From Aptenodytes patagonicus (Eukaryota > Chordata > Aves > Sphenisciformes > Spheniscidae), in assembly GCF_965638725.1 (NCBI RefSeq), contig NC_134960.1, forward strand, positions 64,501 through 128,500: a DNA stretch of 64,000 nucleotides, written 5' to 3'. Below are positions 1 through 9,975 of the stretch, piece by piece (position 1 is the first letter of the stretch; every line of letters starts with the position of its first letter). The notes under the pieces were generated by a model. The model ran no database searches and was not told the DNA's origin. It saw only the letters and a program-made list of their open reading frames with translations. Both the position numbers and the translations under genes were made by a program.

Positions 1-916
1 TTCCTCCCCAAGAAGTCTAAAAGGGTTATTCACAGGGTCTTTGGGGGCAGATGGCTGGTTGGTTTGTTCCAGATTCCCTGAGACCCCTTGTTTTTGAAAA
101 GCCTGGATCACACTTAGTCCCAGTCAGTTGGCCCTGTATAGCTACTCAAGGTATGCCTAGCACTAAGGCTTTCTGCCACAGTTCATTACACCTTTTTGGG
201 GGGTCCAATACCTCACCAGGGGGTTTATGAGATCAGCAAAAGTGTTGGGGATTCTGGGCAATCTGTTTTACTTGCCGGATCCATCTGCTTTAGATCAGAA
301 TGGCCCTGCTAGTGTCGGTTCGTCCCACCCCATCTCTCGACCATGATTGACAATGCACCAAGTTCTGCCCAGGTCAGGATGCGTCAAGGGCGGAGTTGGC
401 CATCCTGACCCTCCTGGGCGTTATGTTCTATGTTTTGTCTTATTTTGTCCCTTTTTGCAATGAGTTATGGTTTTAAAACAGCAGGGGCTCCCCTTATAAG
501 TGGCTTAATGGCTTGGGGGTCTATGGGGCAGAGATAGGGTAATTACCATACGCACCCCTGTCATTCGTTGCCTGAAGGCAGGCAGCTTTTGCGACGGTAG
601 TGGAAAGTTAGCTTAACTGTTTAATTGGTATAGCAGTGAGCCCCCCTATCCCGAGGGTCTGTGACCTCTGCCCAATACGCTACTCGGCACATGATAGAGT
701 GTGGTTCAGTTCCAATCCTCCAGTTAAGGAAACATGCCACATTCAATCTTGCTTTTGCCAGGCTTCTGCCCATATTTTTCTTGTGGATTGGCCAGTTGAA
801 AGGAGCCCCAGAAAATGGTCCTTGTGGCATTTCTCTGGTTGCCCCCCTGGGGTCCAGCAGATACCTCAGTTTAATAATAGGGGCTACCTTAAATTCTAAT
901 TCATCTAACTCACTCT
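1..916. other. Unassigned sequence, no gene recognised
   Basis: Both strands carry only short open frames broken by stops, and no domain is recognisable. The block lies next to a CR1 fragment and an LTR-like element, so decayed retroelement internal sequence is possible, but no protease, reverse transcriptase or integrase motif was seen to support it. Confidence 0.4.
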
Positions 917-1363
917 CATAGAATCATACAGGTTGGAAAAGACCTTTAAGATCATCCAGTCCAACCATTAACCTAGCACTGCCAAGTCCACCACTAAACC
1001 ATGTCCCTAAGTGCCACATCTACACGTCTTTTCAATACCTCCAGGGATGGTGACTCAACCACTTCCCTGGGCAGCCTGTTCCAGTGCTTGACAACCCTTT
1101 TGGTGAAGAAATTTTTCCTAACGTCCAATCTAAACCTCCCCTGGCACAACTTGAGGCTGTTTCCTCTCGTCCTATCGCTTAGTTACCCGGGAGGAGAGAC
1201 CAACACCCACCTCGCTACAACCTCCTTTCAGGTGGTTGTAGAGAGCAATAAGGTCTCACCTGAGCCTCCTTTTCTCCAGACTAAACAACCCCAGTTCCCT
1301 CAGCTGCTCCTCATAAGACTTGTGCTCTAGACCCTTCACCAGCTTCGTTGCCCTTCTTTGGAC
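917..1363 (-). mobile_element. CR1 LINE, 3'-end fragment
   Basis: Read on the minus strand, this ends in the avian CR1 terminus: a stretch like GGTTGGACTGGATGATCTT, then the fast-decaying tail CTTTTCCAACC and a single ATTCTATG. The upstream minus-strand frame matches the CR1 ORF2 carboxyl end ([17 protein letters not shown], then the KNFFT / KHWNRL-type segment), broken by frameshifts. It is 5'-truncated at about 1363, as is usual for CR1. It is non-functional. Confidence 0.9.
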
Positions 1364-1587
1364 ATGCTAAGTTCTTGGTTGAGGTACTTCCAAATATCTT
1401 CATCCCAATATTCCGAGGACACGATTAGTTTATGGATTTTTACAGTATCTGGGAGGTTGGGGGCCCGAGTTATCAGGAGTTCTAGTTTATCATCTACCTT
1501 CCTGCGTTTTTCCTCTTCCTCCCCCAGTTGTTTCTGCAATTGTTCTATTTGCAGATAACAGTATTTCTTGTCGCTTTCTTTATTCAA
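1336..1587 (-). other. Short ORF of unknown origin, coiled-coil-like
   Basis: This is an 83-aa frame. The amino-terminal half is charged and heptad-like (IEQLQKQLGEEEEKRRKVDD), followed by an acidic aromatic stretch (EYWDEDIW). The last residues run into the adjacent CR1 fragment, so the frame is not an intact gene. A fragment of a retroelement gag-like region is one possibility, given the neighbouring LTR-like element, but no diagnostic motif is present. Probably not expressed. Confidence 0.2.
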
Positions 1588-1654
1588 CCTTGTCTTGTAA
1601 CATTCTCATTTCCTGTTCTTTGCGTTCCTTATACTGACATGTTGCTTCTAAATA

Positions 1655-1945
1655 CATGCACCAAAGGCAAATGGAGGGGTCCTGAGGGGATCACAGGGAA
1701 AACTGGGAATTTAGTGGGATGAGAGTACAAACACAGGAGTCTTGATGCTACCAGAGGGCCCACAGAGCTCAAAAAGCAAGCAGAGTAATTTTGCAGGCAC
1801 TAGAGTGAAACAGAGGCTTCTGAGGGAACAAGAGGACAAGTGAAAGGAGTGGGGGGGGGTTCAAAGGGCAAACAGAGTGCCCCAGGGCGCACATAAAGTC
1901 AAATGAATGGGTCCTGAGGTGACATGAGGGCAAACTGCAGGCTGC
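1655..1945. repeat. Degenerate ~30-bp minisatellite, block 1
   Basis: About nine or ten imperfect units of 28-31 bp follow one another. Each begins with a run like AAAGGGCAAAC, then GGAG or AGAG, then a CCYTGAGGG or CCCAGGG segment ending in GCAC. Units are strongly diverged. The same motif recurs at 4795-5215 on the far side of an LTR-like element and a CpG island. Confidence 0.6.
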
Positions 1946-2183
1946 TTACCCCTGCGTAATCATCTTTCACTTTCCATCCACAGACAGCTGTAGTATCAGC
2001 TCAGCACACAACTTGAGGGTACCTGCCCAGGCAGTCGTGATCCACACCACCATGTGCACAGAACAGTTCTCAGGAAGTTATGTAGTTTTGTAACTTGAAT
2101 ATTGTCACCTGGGGACAACCATGCCTGGTTCCACCACAGGTGGGAAACAGCCTCTGTTCCGACCTGGGAAAAACTGAGGATAC

Positions 2184-3462
2184 TGTTATGAAAATTCCCT
2201 TCCCTAATTATTATATCAATCAGTCTTTATAGTATGAAAGTGTATTAACTTTGTTAATATATATATTAGTTCACATTATACACTGTAATGTAATGAGGTG
2301 GTGGAATTTTACTAGAGACTTTGGCATTGTTCATGCTTAAGTAAAACAAACTAAAGGACAGCCCGGCCCTGGAAATAAGGACTTTGCTTCTTGGAAGCTT
2401 TGAGCTGTCCATGAAGGAGAAAGGATACCCCAGGACAACCAAGATAACACCAGCATCCTAGCTCCTCTAATATGTCTTTGAAACCCTCCCAGCGTCGTTT
2501 GGCATCATAGAGAAGTAACTATAGTAAGACTGACTCCAGGGACATCTGGATCAATAGACGAGCAGCAAGAATGCTGCAGAAATATAGTTGCTTTGCAAAG
2601 TTTTACTATGATTAGTAATCAGTAGTGTGGGTGTTAGTGATTAGTCAAATAGTGTGGTACCTGAATGTTTGAAATGTTAGAAATTCTCATTCCCTAACTA
2701 TTGTACCAATTAGTCTTTATAGTATAAAATTGTATGAACTTTCTTAAGAGAGAGAGAGAGAGAGATTTTACATTGTATACTGCATAGTCATGGTTAAGTA
2801 AACATGACTAAAGGACCCCAGCTCATTGCAAGGAGGAGAAGAACAGCCCCCACTCTGAAGATAAGGACCTTTGTTGCTTGGAATCTTAAAGCCGTCCATG
2901 AAAAATAAAGGATACCCCTGGCCTACCGAAATAACACCAGCATCCTAGTCCCTCTAACACCTCTGTGAAACCCTCCCTTTATCTGGCATCATAGGTTAAG
3001 TCGCTGTAGCAAGACCGACCCCAGGGACGTCTCGATAAAGAAAGAAGAAGATGGATGATGATGCCATAGAATTATAGTAGCTTTTCAAAACAGTAATATG
3101 TGTGTATTAAGTAATGACTGGTCAAATCATGTCGTACCCAAATGCTTGAAAGGTATTAGAACCACATGTAAAACAGCATTCAGGATGGCCCAATCTGAAT
3201 GGGACACCTCATCTGTGTGAGTAAAGAATTACTCTTGTAATTCTATACTTTGCGTCCTAGCCTCTCTCCTTGGTTGGCACAGGCCAGTTGTGAAATTTTC
3301 GTCACAGAAGGGTATAAGAACCACATGTAAAACCACATCTGGGGTGCCCCAATTTGGCTGGGACACCTCATGCATATGAATAAATATTCACCCTTGTAAT
3401 TCTATACTTTGTGACCTAGCCTCTCTCCTTGGTTGGTACATGCCAGTTGCAAACTCGTCACA
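2184..3462 (+). mobile_element. LTR-like element with two internal tandem duplications
   Basis: The block starts TGTTATGAAAATTCC and has inner and outer ends at 3306 and 3462 of the form TCGTCACA, giving TG...CA termini with a short imperfect inverted repeat. A ~490-bp segment (from 2184) is repeated from about 2674: the CAGTCTTTATAGTAT-type marker is at 2221 and again at 2711. A second segment is repeated with a 159-bp period (3152-3306 and 3309-3462). Each copy has a TAAA or AATAAA-type signal (AATAAATATTC in the last) followed by a conserved TTGTAATTCTATACTTTG tail, which reads as an R/U5-like part in plus orientation. The order is therefore U3, U3, R-U5, R-U5. A (GA)n run is at 2745-2766. 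No internal retroviral genes were recognised beside it, so a solo LTR is most likely. The family is not identified. Confidence 0.65.
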
Positions 3463-3575
3463 ATACCCCACTGTCCCTGACAGTCAACAGCAACTCTCAC
3501 GTAAGTGACATATTTCCAGTAACGAATGGACATGCCAAGCCCCTGCCATGGGGCAGAGGCTGCATGGGCACCAGG

Positions 3576-3954
3576 AACCACAGCTCCCAGTTTCCACAAA
3601 GTGCAACATAGCCCACCTGAACTCTGCTAGCGGAAGACTACACCCCCCGGCACGTCGCGGGGCACAACACAGCCGCCCGGAAGCACGGTGCCTGAAGACA
3701 ATGCCTCCCGGCATGCCCGGCAAAATAACATGGCTACTCGGCAGCCCAGTGACGAAAAACTACAACTCCCGGCAAGCCCGGCAAAACAAGAGGGCCTTAG
3801 GGAAACTCGGTGCCGGAAGACTACAGGTCCCGGCATGCCCCGCGGACGAATATGGTCGTCCGGCAGCCCGGTACCAGAAAACTGTAGTTCCCGGCATGCC
3901 CAGCGGACATGTCCGCCCGGAAGCCGTGACGGAAGACTTCAACTCCCAGCAAGC
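3576..3954 (+). repeat. 61-bp tandem array of ZNF143/STAF-type sites
   Basis: Six clear cores start at 3636, 3697, 3758, 3819, 3880 and 3935; the first four intervals are exactly 61 bp and the last is 55. A decayed seventh core is at 3576. Aligned cores read ACTACACCCCCCGGCACG, ACAATGCCTCCCGGCATGC, ACTACAACTCCCGGCAAGC, ACTACAGGTCCCGGCATGC, ACTGTAGTTCCCGGCATGC and ACTTCAACTCCCAGCAAGC. The known vertebrate ZNF143 (STAF) site is ACTACAAYTCCCAGCATGC, so four or more copies are near-consensus. Between cores, the GGCAAAACAA or GCGGAC segment and a GCAGCCCGGTG-type segment also recur. It opens a CpG island at about 3620. Confidence 0.85.
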
Positions 3955-4500
3955 CGCGGGCCGCAGCGTTCCGTGAGTTTTAACCCTATAGGGACGCCAT
4001 CCTTTCCGCCCGCCCGCTCACCCAACGAGACCCGGAAGTCTCCGCCGAGCCCCGACCTCGGCCCCGCGAACTCTAACGCTGGCCCAGGGCTCCCCGCGAT
4101 CGGCTCTGGTGCAGCTCCGACACCGCCGCAGCCGGCACACACGCTCCCCCGCTACGTGTCCGGCGCCGCCCCACTCTCCTGGCGCGGCCCCGACCCAACG
4201 CAGTCCCCCCCGCACACGTTCCGGAAGTTCCGTAGGGCTACCTTTTCCTATGGATTCCCTCCCTCGGTACGTCCGCGACCTGACTCGGGTCGCTCCGCAG
4301 CACTACAACGGCCCCATGGCACCCTCCACCCCGACCCAAACCCCCTCCAGCTGGTCCCTACGCCCGGGCAGCCCTGCACGCCTGGGAGCGGCCTCCGCGC
4401 TGCCCCCGTGTGCCACCTTCCCCCACCACGGCCCCGAGCAACCAGGTGCGGCTCCCCTCTCCTCGAGCATCATCCCGGTAGGATGCCCCTGCATGTGCAG
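3620..4500. promoter_or_regulatory. CpG island, candidate housekeeping-type promoter
   Basis: The region is GC-rich and CpG-dense against an AT-rich surrounding. After the ZNF143-type array come Ets/GABP-like CCGGAAGT at 4032-4039 and TTCCGGAAGTTCCG near 4219, and a YY1-like GACGCCATCCTTTCC near 3992. ZNF143, GABP and YY1 sites together are typical of TATA-less vertebrate promoters. Open frames run through it, including one with an internal ATG near 4252, but none has a recognised domain and they are expected by chance in GC-rich DNA. Which gene it would serve, and in which direction, cannot be told from the window. Confidence 0.6.
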
Positions 4501-4794
4501 GGCCTGCAGCTCTGAGGACAGACCTTCCCCAGTCCCCGCTCACCTTCTCCATGGTTGCAATCTTGGTCAGTGATGCTCGGCAGAGGCTCCGTTATCCCAG
4601 ACTGCCTGCAGTACAGGCCCATCCGGCACGCCCTCTGCGAGCAGCATAGCCTTCCACCCTCAGCCACAACCCCTCCCACCTGCCCTGTCACCCACAGCTG
4701 AAGTCCATGGGGATCACAGAGCCACCACCACTAGCCCCATTGGGGACGGCTGGGGCTACCTAGGTAGCAGAGGTGTGCTCCAGCTCCTGAGAGC

Positions 4795-5215
4795 AGCTTG
4801 CTGAAAGCAAAAGGGAGAGCCCTTGGGTGCACAAAAAGGGAAAAGAGATAGTATTAAACAGTAATTAAGAGAACAAATGGAGAGCTCTGCTGAGCAACAA
4901 AAGGAAAAAAAGAAAAACACCAGGGGATGACAGGGAAACGGAGGACTCCGGGGGCACAGAAAGGTAAAGGGAGTGGCCTGGGGCACACTGAAAGGAAAAC
5001 AATGGAGCACTAAAAAGTACCTGGAAAAGTCTTGGGACAGGGGAGAAGGCTAAACGGAAAACTTTGTGGCATACTGCAAGACAAACCCATGGGTCAGGGG
5101 CATGCAGAGGCCTTGGGGGCAACCTGAAATGCGAATTGAGGGCTTCAGAGGGCAAACAGAAGGCTCTGGGGAACACCAAAAGGGCCATAAGGCATGCTGC
5201 GGGCATCAATGTGGC
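4795..5215. repeat. Degenerate ~30-bp minisatellite, block 2
   Basis: Consecutive diverged units of roughly 25-33 bp resemble AAAGGGAAACGGAG, then GCCYTGGGGGCACA. They match block 1 at 1655-1945 in unit length, base order and orientation. The minus strand gives a 132-aa frame with a repeating Cys-Pro/Phe pattern, which is the minisatellite read through, not a gene. Confidence 0.6.
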
Positions 5216-7087
5216 TGATGGGAAGCTGAGTGCAGGCACACCCTGTCCCTGTGGAAACACCATCTCTCGGCACCACCGACATAGGCCTCAGCCCCAGGCA
5301 CACTGAGGACATCTCGGGTTGCCGCAGGCAAACTCAGGAGCAGCCTGCAGGCCTCGCACAGGCCTGGAGGGGCCCTGGCTACCCCCACAGCAATGGGAAA
5401 TGCCACCAAGAGCCCCGAGTGTTCACAGCAACGCAAAGAAAATCCCCCACAGCCATGTGAATGGCAGTGGGGTTCTCTGGGAACCCCCAGGGACCTCAAA
5501 AGGTTCCAAGAGACCTAGGCACCAGCCCTCACCCCTTCAGACCCAATGGATAACCTCCTTCTCTCAGGAATTGTCTTCTGGCACTTTCAAGTCTAAAGGG
5601 ACTGTAGGAACCACAACCAAGAGTGCAAAGAATAAAGCAATTGTTTATTATTTAATGCACATAAAAAACACCTGGGAGTAAGTCTACTGTAGGGCTCAGT
5701 GCCCTCTTCTCTTTCAACACCTTAAGAGTCATTACCAGATCAGCACTCATTAGTCTGGTGGGCAAGGATGGACTCCTGCCACTGCCTTTGAAGTAGCAAG
5801 TTACTGAGCAGCTGCCAGCCTCCCTCGGCGTTTTCCTTCAGGGATAGGATTCAGATCTTATGTTTGAGAGGAAAATCCTGCTCTTGCATGTCTGTGCTTC
5901 TGCCCCACCCCTAAGGCCACAGCCCTGCAAGAAACTTTCACTGCTCTTAGGTCACCCGCCACCTCAGCAGTCTAACTGAAGAGGTCACGCTTCCACTTTA
6001 TCAAACCTTGGAACCCAAATGGTCATTGGGGATTTGAAGTTTACAGATGAGGTTAGATTTTAAATCCTGTGCCCTGATCAGTAAATGAGTAAACTGCAAA
6101 CCCTGACTGGTAAATAATGAGCCCCACAAAACAGAGTAATAAACCACAGCTCCTGAGTGAGAAACCTTCAAGAACAAATTCCAAACAATAAACCGTAAGT
6201 GAAAAATACTGAACCTTCAGTTTTTAAACACGAGTAGAATCCATTTATGGATCCAAAGCTATATCACTAATTCAGTACTGAGGCATGGTCAACACCCGCT
6301 GCAAGATCCTGGGCTCCCTTTCCCACCAGATCTGTGCATTCCTAATCCTTAACTGCACAGGGGTCTTATTCTCACCCCGATTCCCTGGTGGCCTACCCAG
6401 TGCTCCACTCCCTTACCTTCACCCACCTCCAGAACATACCCCTGCATACATCTTTGTGTTCTGATTTTGGCCAGGACTCGAGCTTACCAACTTCCTGGCA
6501 CCTTCTCTCTCTCAAAGTCATTGATCCCTACACTGGTCCCCTGCCCTCGTAAGCAAGGTCAGACTTTTTTTTCTTCTGCTCAGAAGAAATGACTGTCCAG
6601 TGTTACGTGGCCAACTCATCTGTGAGAAAACACACATGCAGAGCACATCCCAAGACACCCTGCTGTACAAATGTTGAAAATGCTGAAATGTTGCACCTCA
6701 GTAAGAGTGTCGTTGAAACTTTTCTAATGAGGCAATGGTTTTATATAGATACTGCATATAACACGTTAAACAAAAGTGATGGCCATCCCAACAGAGCACT
6801 TAGAACAAAAAGCGTCCTCATCATGCCAAATTGCATCAGCATTAGAAGCTTACTGCCTCACACCTTTCTCTGGACTCCTATAGCAGCATCAGGTGGCTCA
6901 GTAGAAGTTATTTTTGTACACACACATCAGGACATTCGAAACTGCTGTATTTGTCAGGGTAGCCGTTAACTTACGCACACCGTTGTGTGCACTTATGCTG
7001 GATTGCTAAACATACAGAAAAAACTTCCACATGCTCTTAAAGCAGCAAGTTAGGGACAGATCTGCTACCAGGCACCATATGTTTAGG
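5216..7087. other. No gene recognised
   Basis: Composition drifts from GC-rich next to the minisatellite to AT-rich. A 126-aa plus-strand frame at 6589-6969 shows no recognised domain and no convincing splice context. No repeats were identified with certainty. Confidence 0.5.
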
Positions 7088-8500
7088 CTTGTCAATGTGA
7101 CGCCCATCTACAAGAAGGGCCGGAAGGAGGATCCGGGGAACTACAGGCCTGTCAGCCTGACCTCAGTGCTGGGGAAGATTATGGAGCAGTTCATCTTGAG
7201 GGCGCTCACAAGGCATGTGTGGGACCACCAGGGGATAAGGCCCAGCCAGCACAGGTTCATGAAAGGCAGGTCCTGCTTGACCAAACTGATCTCCTTCTAT
7301 GACCAGGTGACCCGCCTACTGGATGAGGGAAAGGCTGTGGATGTGGTCTACCTGGACTTCAGTAAAGCCTTTGACACCATCTCCCACAGCATTCTCCTGG
7401 AGAAACTGGCGGCTCATGGCTTAGACAGGTGTACTCTGCGCTGGGTCAAAAACTGGCTGGATGGCCGGGCCCAGAGAGTTGTGATGAATGGAGTTAAATC
7501 CAGTTGGCGGCCAGTCATGAGTGGTGTTCCCCAGGGCTCAGTTTTGGGGCCAGTCTTTTCAATATCTTTATCAATGATCTGGATGAGGGGATTGAGCGCA
7601 CCCTCAGTAAGTTTGCAGACGACACCAAGTTGGGCGGGAGCGTTGATCTGCTCGAGGGTAGGAAGGCTCTGCAGAGGGATCTGGACAGGCTGGATCGACA
7701 GGACAAGGCCAACTGCATGAGATTCAACGAGGCCAAGTGCCGGGTCCTGCACTTCAGCCACAACACCACCATGCAACGCTACAGGCTTGGGGAAGAGTGG
7801 CTGGAAAGCTGCCTGTCGGAAAAGGACCTGGGGGTGCTGGTTGACAGCTGGCTGAACATGAGCCGGCAGTGTGCCCAGGCGGCCAAGAAGGCCAATGGCA
7901 TCCTGGCCTGTATCAGAAATAGTGTGGCCAGCAGGAGTAGGGAAGTGATCGTGCCCCTGTACTCGGCACTGGTGAGGCCGCACCTTGAACAGTGTGTGTT
8001 CAGTTTTGGGCGCCTCACTACAAGAAGGACATTGAGGTACTGGAGCGTGTCCAGAGAACGGCAACAAAGCAGGCGAGGGGTCTGGAGAACAAGTCTTATG
8101 AGGAGCGGCTGAGGGAACTGGGGTTGTTTAGCCTGGAGAAAAGGAGGCTGAGGGGAGACCTCATCGCTCTCTACAACTCCCTGAAAGGAGGTTGTAGTGA
8201 GGTGGGTGTTGGTCTCTTCTCCCAAGTAACTAGCAATAGGATGAGAGGAAATGGCCTCAAGTTGTGCCAGGGGAGGTTTAGATTGGACACGAGGAAAAAT
8301 TTCTTTACTGAAAGAGTGGTTAAACATTGGAACAGGCTGCCCAGGGAAGTGGTTGAGTCCCCATCCCTGGAGGTATTTAGAAGACGTGTAGATGAGGTGC
8401 TTAGGGACATGGTTTAGTGGGCATGGTGGTGTTGGGTTGACGGTTGGACTCAATGATCTTAGAGGTCTTTTCCAACCTTAATGATTCTATGATTCTATGT
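7088..8500 (+). mobile_element. CR1 LINE, 5'-truncated copy with reverse transcriptase
   Basis: The best preserved CR1 in the window, about 1.4 kb. The frame opens with VTPIYKKGRKEDPGNYRP, then shows YLDFSKAFDT (first catalytic Asp region), [11 protein letters not shown], and FADDTKLGG, the CR1 form of the Y/F-x-DD active-site motif. The frame shifts near 7555, between SVLGP and NIFINDL, and again near 8000 before [13 protein letters not shown], so no complete enzyme can be made. The carboxyl part ends with [19 protein letters not shown] and EVLRDMV*. The 3' UTR ends in tandem ATTCTATG repeats at 8480-8500. The modest damage suggests a fairly young insertion. Confidence 0.95.
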
Positions 8501-9243
8501 TCATTTCATGTTTTATTTGTTTGGAAAAGGTGCTCACAAGTGTTAATTCATTGTTTTGAACTACTTCCTAAAAGGGAAGAAATTATTAAAAATTCGTATG
8601 CTCATTATGCTTTGAAGAATGAAGCTGATGGAGAAATGCATAGAAGAATTCAACTTGGGAAGAATTAATACAAAAGAAGAAGTCAATACAAAAATCATTA
8701 CAAAAAGAACATTGGAAAATAATTTTTAAGTGTTCCTTTCCTTTTCTCTTCCCTGGATTCAAAGCTTCTCATTACAAACACAAGGTTTAATACTCCTGAG
8801 TCTATTTGGGAGCATATTCCTAGAAGGTCCATATATGACTGCAGGGCAGCATCAAGGTAAAACAAGAGTTAGATGTTAAAATGTATATACTTCTTTGAAT
8901 TTTGAAGCAGTGGCATTTATATGTTGGTTAATCAAATTGACACAACACATGATGACAAAAGCTGGAATAAAAAAACCCGTTAACTTCCCTTTTGAATAAG
9001 GCAGAAGATAGAAAATGACCTTTGGGTTGAGGCAGTAATCGAGCTTTCTTTTAAAAAAAAAAAATGGCTAGCTGTTACTTCCTTTATCCCCAGCCTTAGC
9101 CCCTAGCCTTTACAACTCTCATCTATTACTATCAAGAGGTGTTTGGCTCTCCTAACTGCAATAATATGAGTATTTGTAATTAGAAAAAAAAAAAATTATT
9201 TCTCATCTAAGATCTTGCCTACAGAAACTCTTCATAATGAAAC
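8501..9243. other. AT-rich spacer between two CR1 copies
   Basis: No gene is seen. It contains short A runs at about 9052 and 9184 and otherwise unique-looking AT-rich DNA. Confidence 0.5.
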
Positions 9244-9975
9244 AAGGAACCCCCTGGTATTAATACAGGCTGGGGGATGAAGGGATTGAGAGCAGCCCTG
9301 CCGAGAAAGACTTGGGGAACTGGTGGATGAAAAGCTGGAGCCTGCAGTGTGCACTCACAACCCAGAAAGACAACCGTATCCTGGGCTGCATCAAAAGAAG
9401 CGTGGCCAGCAGGTCAAGGGAGGTGATTCTGCACTTCTACTCCGCTCTGGTGAGACCCCCCCTTGCAGTACTGCATCCAGCTCTGGAGCCCTCAGCATAA
9501 GACAGACACGAACCTGTTGGAGCAGGTCCAGAGGAGGGCCACAAAAATGATCAGAGGGATGGAACACCTCTCCTATGAGGAAAGGCTGAGAGTTGGGGTT
9601 ATTAAGCCTGGAGAGGAGAAGGCTCTGGGGAGACCTTATTGCAGTCTTTCAGTATTTAAAGGGGGCTTATAAGAAAGATGGGGACAGACTTTTTAGTAGG
9701 GCCTGTAGCAATAGGACAAGGGGTAATGGTTTTAAACTAAAAGAGGGTAGATTCAGACTAGATGTAAGGAAGAATTTTTTTACGCTGAGGGTGGTGAAAC
9801 ACTGGAACAGGTTGCTCAGAGACGTGGTAGATGCCCCATCCCTGGAAACATTCAAGGTCAGGTTGGACGGGGCTCTGAGCAACCTGATCTAGCTGAAGAT
9901 GTCCCTGCTCATTGCAGGAGGGTTGGACTAGATGACCTTTAGAGGTCCCTTCCAACCCAAACCATTCTATGATTG
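9244..9975 (+). mobile_element. CR1 LINE, 3' fragment
   Basis: It starts at ACAGGCTGGGGGATGAAGG, within the last third of ORF2, and continues through [19 protein letters not shown] and [15 protein letters not shown] coding remnants with several frame breaks. It ends with the typical TGCAGGAGGGTTGGACTAGA, then CCTTCCAACCCAAACCATTC and TATGATTG. It belongs to the same subfamily as the copy at 62990-63575, sharing GATGGGGACAGACTTTTTAG. Confidence 0.92.

Noticed and set aside
3688..4573. 275-aa and 154-aa plus-strand frames over the ZNF143-type array and island
   Set aside because: The 61-bp repeat is not a multiple of three, so the peptide is not periodic, and no domain or splice context supports translation.
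4865..5263. 132-aa minus-strand frame with repeating Cys/Pro pattern
   Set aside because: It is the degenerate ~30-bp minisatellite read in one frame.
7414..8453. 217-aa and 224-aa minus-strand frames
   Set aside because: Antisense shadows of the CR1 reverse-transcriptase copy at 7088-8500.
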